DNA of 9,722 nucleotides from DATBFX01 sp036558305 (GTDB taxonomy: Bacteria > Chloroflexota > Chloroflexia > Thermomicrobiales > UBA6265), in contig DATBFX010000281.1 of the NCBI GenBank assembly GCA_036558305.1, positions 1-9,722 on the forward strand, in the 5' to 3' direction. Numbering within the stretch: position 1 is the first letter of the stretch; each line of letters starts with the position of its first letter. The notes under the pieces are model-generated. The model was not told the origin of the DNA and did not search any database. It saw only the letters and a list, made by a program, of their open reading frames with translations. Below are positions 5,050-9,722 of the stretch, one piece after another. Position numbers and translations under genes: made by a program.

Positions 5050-7770
5050 GTGATGGCCAGCCCGGCACCAGAGCGCCCCCAAACCGGACCGATCCCCCTC
5101 GTCCCTTTGGCCCGCCCGGAGCGACGGCCGGTGCGGCTCCCTTCCCTCCTCACGCCGTTCGTCGGCCGGCAGCAAGAAGTCGAGACCGTCCGCGATCTCC
5201 TCCAGCGGCCGGAGGTTCGCCTGCTCACCCTGACCGGACCGGGCGGCGTCGGCAAAACCCGGCTCGCCATCGCCGCCGCCCGCGAACTCGTCGCGGACCC
5301 TTCGACAAGCTCAGGGCAGGCTCCTTCGACAAGCTCGGAGCTTGCCCAAAGCAACGCGAAGGGGCAGAACTTCGCCGACGGTGTCGCCTTCGTCGACCTC
5401 AGCCCCCTCCGCGACCCCGACCTCGTCGTGCCGACGATCGCCCAGGCCCTCGGCTTACGCGAGGCCGGCGACCGCTCGCCTGCCGACCAGCTCGCCGGGT
5501 ACCTCGCCCCACGGCACCTCCTCCTCGTGCTCGACAACCTCGAACAGGTGACCGCCGCGGCACCGCGGATCGCCGCGCTGCTCGCGGTCTGTCCCGATCT
5601 GAAGGTGTTGGCGACCAGCCGTGCTGCCCTCCGCGTGGCGGGGGAGCACGTCTTCGCCGTCCCGCCCCTGGCGGCGACCGAGGCCGCGACCCTGTTTGTC
5701 CAGCGGGCGCGCGCCGTCGATCCGCGTTTCGCCACCACGGAGAGCGGCGCGGCGGCGATCGCCGCCCTCTGCGCCCGTCTCGACGGGCTCCCCCTGGCCC
5801 TCGAGTTGGCCGCCGCCCGCGTCACCGTTCTCACGCCGCACGCACTCCTCGCCCGCGTCGAACGCCGGCTCTCGCTGCTGACATCCGGACCACAAGACGC
5901 CCCCGCTCGTCAGCGCACCCTGCGCGAAACCCTCACCTGGAGTTACGACCTGCTCAACCCGGCAGAACAGGTCCTCTTCCGCCGCCTCGCCGTCTTCGCC
6001 GCCGGCTTCACCGTGGAGGCAGCGGAAACGATAGGCGGACAGGGGGACAGGGGGGCAGGGGGGCAGGGGGACAGAGGTTCTTCGTCCTGCCCCCCTGCCC
6101 CCCTGTCCGCCTCCGTCCTTGACCTCGTCGCCTCCCTCGTCGACAAGAGCCTGGTCCGGCGCGACGAGACCACGGACGGGGAATCGCGGTTCGCCATCTT
6201 GGAGACGATTCGGGAATTCGGGCTCGACCGCCTCCTGGACAGCGGCGAGGACGAGCCGACCCGCCGTGCCCACGTCGCATATTGCCTCGGACTCGCGGAG
6301 CGGGCCGAACCGGAATTGACCGGAGCGGAGCAGCAGGTGTGGCTGGACCGGCTCGAGACCGAGCACGCCAACTTCCGCCAGGCGCTCGATTGGTCTCTCG
6401 TGCACGAACCCGCGACGGCGGTCTGCCTGGCCGGGGCACTCTGGCGTTTCTGGTGGACGCGCGGACACCTGACCGAGGGCCGACGCCGCCTGGAAGCGGT
6501 GCTGACCTCGACGGCAGGCGGTCCGGCCGTGCGCGCCAGGGCGCTCTACGGTGCCGGCAGCCTCGCCGGCGAGCAGGGCGACTACGCCGCCGCCACCACG
6601 CACCTCGACGCGGCGCTTGCCCTCTTCCGCCAAACCGGGGACGCCGTCGGCGAGGCGCTGGTCCTCACCGACCTCGGGCTCATCGCGCGCGACGAAGGCG
6701 CACCCAATCGGGCCGAGGAGTACCACCGCGCGGCGCTCGCCTTGCGTCGTGCCGCGGGCGAGCGCCGTGGTGTCGCCATCTCGTTGTCCAACCTCGGCGC
6801 GTTGGCGATGATCCGCGGCGACTACGAAGGTGCCGAAGTGGCATTCGCCGAGTCGGTCGGCGCCTTTCGAGCCCTCGACGATCGGCGCTCGCTGGCGACC
6901 GCGATCAGCACGCAGGCCGACGCGGCACACCGGCGCGGGCACTACGCCCGCGCGGTCCGCCACGCCGAGGAGGCCCTCGACTTGCTCCGCGAGCTCGGCG
7001 ATCGCGCCGCCATCGCCATCACCTTGACCACCCTTTCCGATTGCCTGCGCGTGCAGGGAAACGTGCCCGCGGCGACCGCTCGCATCGAAGAGGCGCTGGC
7101 GCTGTTCCGCGAATTGGGCCACCGCCGGGGCGCTGCCGCCGCCGTGACCGATCTCGCCGCGCTCGCCCTCGACGACGGTGAAACGGCTCGAGCCCGTTCT
7201 CTCCTCGCCGAGGGCTTGGAGTTCCTCGGTCCGGCCGGCGACCGCTACCTCGTCCTCGGCACCCTCGAGTTGAGCGCGCGCGTCGCCCTCGCGGATGGCG
7301 CGGCCGTCCGCGCCGCACGCCTCCTCGGTGCGGCCGAAGCGCAACGCGAGGCGGTCGGCGCCCCCCGCTCGCCGTCGCGGGAACCCGCTCATCAGGACCT
7401 ACGGGCGTCGGTCAAGACGGCGTTGGGCGAGGCGCGTTTCGCGGCGACCTGGCAGACCGGGACCGAGCTCTCGCTGGAGGCGGCATTCGCCGAGGCGATC
7501 GCGGTTGCAACCGGAGACCGTTTGGCCGCCGGCGATTCCAGCCCCGTTCTCCCCTCCCAGTCACCGCCCGCCGCTGGGGCCGACCTGACCCCGCGCGAGC
7601 GGGAGGTATTGCGCCTGCTGGCCGAGGGGCGTTCCAACCAGGAGATCGCCGACGCCCTGGCGATCAGCCTGCTGACCGCCAAGACCCACGTCGCCCGCGT
7701 CCTCGCCAAGCTCGACCTCCCCTCCCGCGCCGCCGCCGCCGCCTACGCCCTCCGCCACGGCCTCGCGTAG
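5050..7770 (+). CDS. Large NB-ARC/AAA ATPase-TPR-LuxR transcriptional regulator
   Basis: This is a predicted cytoplasmic signal-integrating activator (STAND-like ATPase coupled to a DNA-binding domain). It has 906 residues from GTG 5050, or 905 from the adjacent ATG 5053; AAAGG at 5038-5042 serves both. Domain order: PFVGRQQE entry motif (36-43); Walker A GPGGVGKTR (63-71); Walker B LLLVLDNLEQV (157-167); sensor ATSRAALRVAGE (188-199); GLPLALELAAAR (246-257); winged-helix-like linker with VLDLVASLVDKSLV (356-369); helical TPR region about 490-720; LuxR helix-turn-helix 846-904 (LTPREREVLRLLAEG, NQEIADALAIS, AKTHVARVLAKL). It is divergent from the transporter operon, so control of that operon is likely but unproven. 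Oddities are two repeat-derived in-frame insertions, at residues 84-99 and about 329-354, both in predicted surface loops. The ligand sensed is unknown. Confidence 0.93.
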   Translation: MMASPAPERPQTGPIPLVPLARPERRPVRLPSLLTPFVGRQQEVETVRDLLQRPEVRLLTLTGPGGVGKTRLAIAAARELVADPSTSSGQAPSTSSELAQSNAKGQNFADGVAFVDLSPLRDPDLVVPTIAQALGLREAGDRSPADQLAGYLAPRHLLLVLDNLEQVTAAAPRIAALLAVCPDLKVLATSRAALRVAGEHVFAVPPLAATEAATLFVQRARAVDPRFATTESGAAAIAALCARLDGLPLALELAAARVTVLTPHALLARVERRLSLLTSGPQDAPARQRTLRETLTWSYDLLNPAEQVLFRRLAVFAAGFTVEAAETIGGQGDRGAGGQGDRGSSSCPPAPLSASVLDLVASLVDKSLVRRDETTDGESRFAILETIREFGLDRLLDSGEDEPTRRAHVAYCLGLAERAEPELTGAEQQVWLDRLETEHANFRQALDWSLVHEPATAVCLAGALWRFWWTRGHLTEGRRRLEAVLTSTAGGPAVRARALYGAGSLAGEQGDYAAATTHLDAALALFRQTGDAVGEALVLTDLGLIARDEGAPNRAEEYHRAALALRRAAGERRGVAISLSNLGALAMIRGDYEGAEVAFAESVGAFRALDDRRSLATAISTQADAAHRRGHYARAVRHAEEALDLLRELGDRAAIAITLTTLSDCLRVQGNVPAATARIEEALALFRELGHRRGAAAAVTDLAALALDDGETARARSLLAEGLEFLGPAGDRYLVLGTLELSARVALADGAAVRAARLLGAAEAQREAVGAPRSPSREPAHQDLRASVKTALGEARFAATWQTGTELSLEAAFAEAIAVATGDRLAAGDSSPVLPSQSPPAAGADLTPREREVLRLLAEGRSNQEIADALAISLLTAKTHVARVLAKLDLPSRAAAAAYALRHGLA
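5299..5346 (+). repeat. In-frame tandem repeat element (two 24-bp units) inside the regulator gene
   Basis: The 14-mer CCTTCGACAAGCTC occurs at 5299-5312 and 5323-5336, a period of 24 bp or exactly eight codons. It is read as PSTSSGQA then PSTSSELA (residues 84-99). The second half also forms an imperfect hairpin: GGGCAGGCTCC (5314-5324) against GGAGCTTGCCC (5337-5347). The TTCGACAAGCTCAGG core is familiar to me as a dispersed, mostly intergenic repeat of many bacterial genomes. It interrupts the stretch between the helix after Walker A and the VAFVDLSPLRDP strand. Confidence 0.8.
6034..6111 (+). repeat. In-frame 78-bp inverted repeat built of 8-bp units inside the regulator gene
   Basis: The left arm (6034-6077) is GGCGGAC plus four 8-bp units AGGGGG(A/G)C and a partial unit. 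After the 8-base loop TTCTTCGT, the right arm (6086-6111) is its complement with one unit fewer. A perfect 19-bp pairing joins 6049-6067 to 6086-6104. The element is exactly 26 codons and is read as GGQGDRGAGGQGDRG then SSSCPPAPLSA (residues 329-354), between FTVEAAETI and SVLDLVASLVDKSLV, where relatives usually have a short linker. Confidence 0.8.
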
Positions 7771-7832
7771 CCTCGCACCACGGTCCTCCACCAACCCAAT
7801 CTCACGGTTCATGGGCGCCGCCCGCGGTGGGT

Positions 7833-7850
7833 GTACATCGAAGGATGTAC
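7833..7850. other. Perfect short hairpin/dyad downstream of the regulator
   Basis: GTACATC (7833-7839) and GATGTAC (7844-7850) form a perfect 7-bp stem with the loop GAAG. It lies 63 bp after the regulator stop and about 125 bp before the next gene. No run of T follows, so it is a poor intrinsic terminator. It could be a protein-binding dyad or a processing hairpin. It is notable for being AT-richer than its surroundings. Confidence 0.4.
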
Positions 7851-7974
7851 GTCGTTCCGGTCGCGAATTACCGCCTTTGACAGAGGCGCCCCGTTTCGGG
7901 CGGACCTAGCATGCCCTCAAATGGCGACCGTTCCATCGTCCATAAGCGGGAAGCGACCGAATTGGAGAGAAGAG

Positions 7975-8568
7975 ATGATGTCGATGATCGAGAGCGTGAA
8001 ACGCCCGTCACGCAGAGACGCGCTCCGTGTTCTCGGTGGCAGTGGTCTGGTCGCCCTCGTCGTTCCCGGACGCGGTCGCGGCGTTGCCACGGTCCGCGCC
8101 GACTCCCTGCCCCGCGTCGTCCTCGAGTGGTTCGCCGCCTGGACGTCGGCCGACCCGGCCCGCGACGTGGCGGCCCTCTGCGCGGTCGACGGGACCTACG
8201 AGGACATCCCTTCCGGCGCCAGTGTCCTGGCATCCGACATCGAGAGCTTCCTGCGGGTCGCCCCCGTCCGGCCGGCAACCGTCAACCGCTATCTGCGCCG
8301 CGGCTTCGTCATCGATGGGGTCGCGGTGGTCGACCAATTGTTCTCTTCCACCACCCAACTGTTCACCGGTGCACCCGCCGGCGCGCCGTTCGAGGTCTTC
8401 GCCGTCACGCTCTTCGAGTACGACGGCCAGAACCTCCACCGCAGTGCCGACTACTACGACGTCGACTCGATCTTGAGGCAGGTCGGCGTCCCCTCGGCAA
8501 AGGCGTCGCCGGGCGAGGCGTGCCAGCCGGCGGAACGGAGCGGAAACGGCTTCCCCATCTGGGCGTGA
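7975..8568 (+). CDS. Tat-exported SnoaL/NTF2-like protein
   Basis: This is a 197-residue protein predicted to be exported folded. The N-terminus SRRDALRVLGGSGLVALVV (12-30) is a twin-arginine signal. From about 45 to 165 it reads like a SnoaL/ketosteroid-isomerase-type cone fold: helical PRVVLEWFAAWTSADPARDVAALCAVDGTYEDIPSG, then RRGFVIDGVAVVDQLFSSTTQLF, then PFEVFAVTLFEYDGQNLHRSADYYDVDSIL. In this family the fold serves small-molecule isomerases, cyclases and binding proteins; no substrate can be deduced. A short cysteine-containing tail (CQPAERSGNGFPIWA) closes the protein. ATG 7975 is chosen because GGAG lies 7 bases upstream (7964-7967) and the signal peptide begins there. ATG 7978 is possible, and a GTG at 7831 would only prepend non-signal sequence covering the hairpin. 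It is probably cotranscribed with the gene 42 bp downstream. Confidence 0.85.
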   Translation: MMSMIESVKRPSRRDALRVLGGSGLVALVVPGRGRGVATVRADSLPRVVLEWFAAWTSADPARDVAALCAVDGTYEDIPSGASVLASDIESFLRVAPVRPATVNRYLRRGFVIDGVAVVDQLFSSTTQLFTGAPAGAPFEVFAVTLFEYDGQNLHRSADYYDVDSILRQVGVPSAKASPGEACQPAERSGNGFPIWA

Positions 8569-8610
8569 TTCAAAGGTTTGGTCGCGAGCGATTGGTTTGG
8601 GAGGAGTTCG

Positions 8611-9722
8611 ATGAAGACCAGAAGAGACGCAAAGAGCCGGTTGTCGCACGCAATCATGTTGTTCCTGGTCCTTGTCGCGATCATCGCACCGGGGTTCCAG
8701 ACCGTTGTCGCCAAGACCCCGGTCGCCGTCCAGGACCGCGACGCCGCCCCCGATCTGCCGGCGATGACCCTGACACCCGCCGACCTCGACCAGGTGGGGC
8801 TGACGGGGTTCGGGACCGGCTGGGTCAACGACGACAACCCCGGCTGGCGGACGATCGGCGACGCGGTCGCCGACAGCCCCGCCGCCAACGTCGTCAACGG
8901 CGGTCTGGCCAGGATCGACCAACTCAACGTCGATCTTTCCCGCGCCGGTTGGCGACGGCAGTACCGGCAGGTCATGACGCACACGAACCCTGTCAATCCC
9001 GGCAACGCCGACGTGAGTGTCTTCTCGGAAGTGGCCGAGTACGCCGACGCCGCCGGCGCCGACGCCGCGCTCACGCTCCTCATGGGTGCGCAAGAGGGCG
9101 GCGGTGGCGGTCCGGTGGTGGGCGATCGGCTGGAAATCGCCCGCGATCTCTATCCCGATGACGGGACGCGGTTGGTGCTGATGTTTCGCGACGGGGCGTT
9201 TCTCGGCACCGTTACGGTTTTCCAGTATTGGCCGCCGGACGACGACAACGACGCCATGATCGGGCCGGCCGCCTTGGAACTCGCCCTCCGGCTCCAGGAG
9301 CGCATCGACGCCGGTCTGGCTCACCCCGGCTCGGGGCTCGCCGACGTTGCGCTCCGCCTTGCCACCCTTGCCACTCCGGCGGGGTTCGAGACCTACCGGC
9401 GGGTGGATGGCGAGACCCTCTCCGAAGTCGCCGAATCGGCGGCTGACCTCGCCGACCGGGAAGCCTATTACGGCGATTCTGCCGCCGTGTACGAGTTGCG
9501 GCACGAATTTGCTCCGCCTCCGGGCCACACGGTCACCCCTTTCTACCTCGATCGCCTGTTCGGGTTCGCAGATGAGGCGGCAGCGGCCGCCTGGATGGAA
9601 AAGGTGCCCGATTACGTGGCGGAGGATGTCGCCGGCTCGAACGGAACCTTCACGGCCGCCCAGCAGACCGACGCGAAGACGATCGGGGACGCGTCGCTGA
9701 CGTTTGCGACCACCGACCAGAG
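8611..9722 (+). CDS. Exported protein of unknown function with an apparent internal duplication (3' end outside window)
   Basis: The frame is open for 370 codons from ATG 8611 to the window edge. GGAGG (8600-8604) six bases upstream supports the start. Residues 1-35 form a classical Sec signal: basic MKTRRDAKSRLSH, core AIMLFLVLVAIIAPGF, and likely cleavage after VVA (about 34). The mature part starts with MTLTPADLDQVGLTGFGTGW (52-71). Two stretches look alike: about 113-207 (YRQVMT...VFSEVAEYADAAGADAAL...VGDRLEIARDL...LVLMFRDGAFLGTV) and about 288-370 (AVYELRHEF...FYLDRLFGFADEAAAAAWM...IGDASLTF), which suggests one alpha/beta domain present twice. No catalytic motif is visible and no lipobox cysteine is present. 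I do not recognise the family. It probably forms a transcription unit with the SnoaL-like gene upstream. Confidence 0.8.
   Translation, partial: MKTRRDAKSRLSHAIMLFLVLVAIIAPGFQTVVAKTPVAVQDRDAAPDLPAMTLTPADLDQVGLTGFGTGWVNDDNPGWRTIGDAVADSPAANVVNGGLARIDQLNVDLSRAGWRRQYRQVMTHTNPVNPGNADVSVFSEVAEYADAAGADAALTLLMGAQEGGGGGPVVGDRLEIARDLYPDDGTRLVLMFRDGAFLGTVTVFQYWPPDDDNDAMIGPAALELALRLQERIDAGLAHPGSGLADVALRLATLATPAGFETYRRVDGETLSEVAESAADLADREAYYGDSAAVYELRHEFAPPPGHTVTPFYLDRLFGFADEAAAAAWMEKVPDYVAEDVAGSNGTFTAAQQTDAKTIGDASLTFATTDQ

Noticed and set aside
5299..6111. CRISPR array, because of repeated short units
   Set aside because: The two repeat families have only two 24-bp units or contiguous 8-bp units, no unique spacers, and lie in frame within one coding sequence.
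5455..7392. A 645-codon open frame on the minus strand inside the LuxR-type regulator
   Set aside because: The plus strand encodes a complete NB-ARC/TPR/LuxR protein here. The minus frame has no recognisable domain or ribosome-binding site.
7877..7912. TTGACA at 7877-7882 with TAGCAT at 7907-7912 as a promoter for the SnoaL-like gene
   Set aside because: The spacing of 24 bp is too long for a sigma70 promoter, and no better -10 box lies at 16-18 bp.
7831..7974. A longer SnoaL-like protein starting at GTG 7831
   Set aside because: It would place 48 residues ahead of the twin-arginine signal and has no better ribosome-binding site. ATG 7975 has GGAG at a good distance.
8008..9528. A 506-codon minus-strand open frame across the SnoaL-like and exported protein genes
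   Set aside because: It covers two plus-strand genes with signal peptides and good ribosome-binding sites, and has low-complexity composition.

Overview
The window is GC-rich (third codon positions strongly G/C), carries genes on both strands, and shows features common in Chloroflexota genomes, perhaps Thermomicrobiales or relatives: a twin-arginine-exported family 5 solute-binding protein, a large NB-ARC/TPR/LuxR regulator, and several palindromic repeat families. The lineage is inferred from gene style, not from a marker gene. There are seven protein genes and no rRNA, tRNA, CRISPR array or transposase.

Left half (1-4754, minus strand). This is a peptide/nickel-type ABC importer operon read right to left: Tat-exported substrate-binding protein (4754-2982), DppB-like permease (about 2840-1845), DppC-like permease (1845-916, sharing one base with the previous stop) and a DppD-like ATPase (908 to beyond base 1, cut by the window edge). 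A 146-bp inverted-repeat element fills the gap between the binding-protein stop codon and the first permease. It probably contains the permease start and its Shine-Dalgarno. The most striking gene is the binding protein. Its family segments appear in rotated order: the part normally at the C-terminus follows the signal peptide, and the usual N-terminus begins mid-protein. This looks like a circular permutation.

Centre (4755-5049). A 295-bp divergent control region holds a good sigma70-type promoter for the transporter operon (TTGACA, 17 bp, TACTAT). A perfect 7+7 bp dyad abuts its -35 box on the upstream side, which suits an activator site. A weaker candidate promoter faces right.

Right half (5050-9722, plus strand). 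First comes a 905/906-residue ATPase-TPR-LuxR regulator, with two unrelated repeat elements inserted in frame in predicted loops. Then a 197-residue Tat-exported SnoaL/NTF2-like protein, and 42 bp later an exported protein of unknown function that runs off the window and seems to contain two copies of one domain.

Taken together, the divergently transcribed regulator is the obvious candidate to control the importer, and perhaps the two small exported proteins downstream. This is inference from position. The importer's substrate cannot be named from the sequence.
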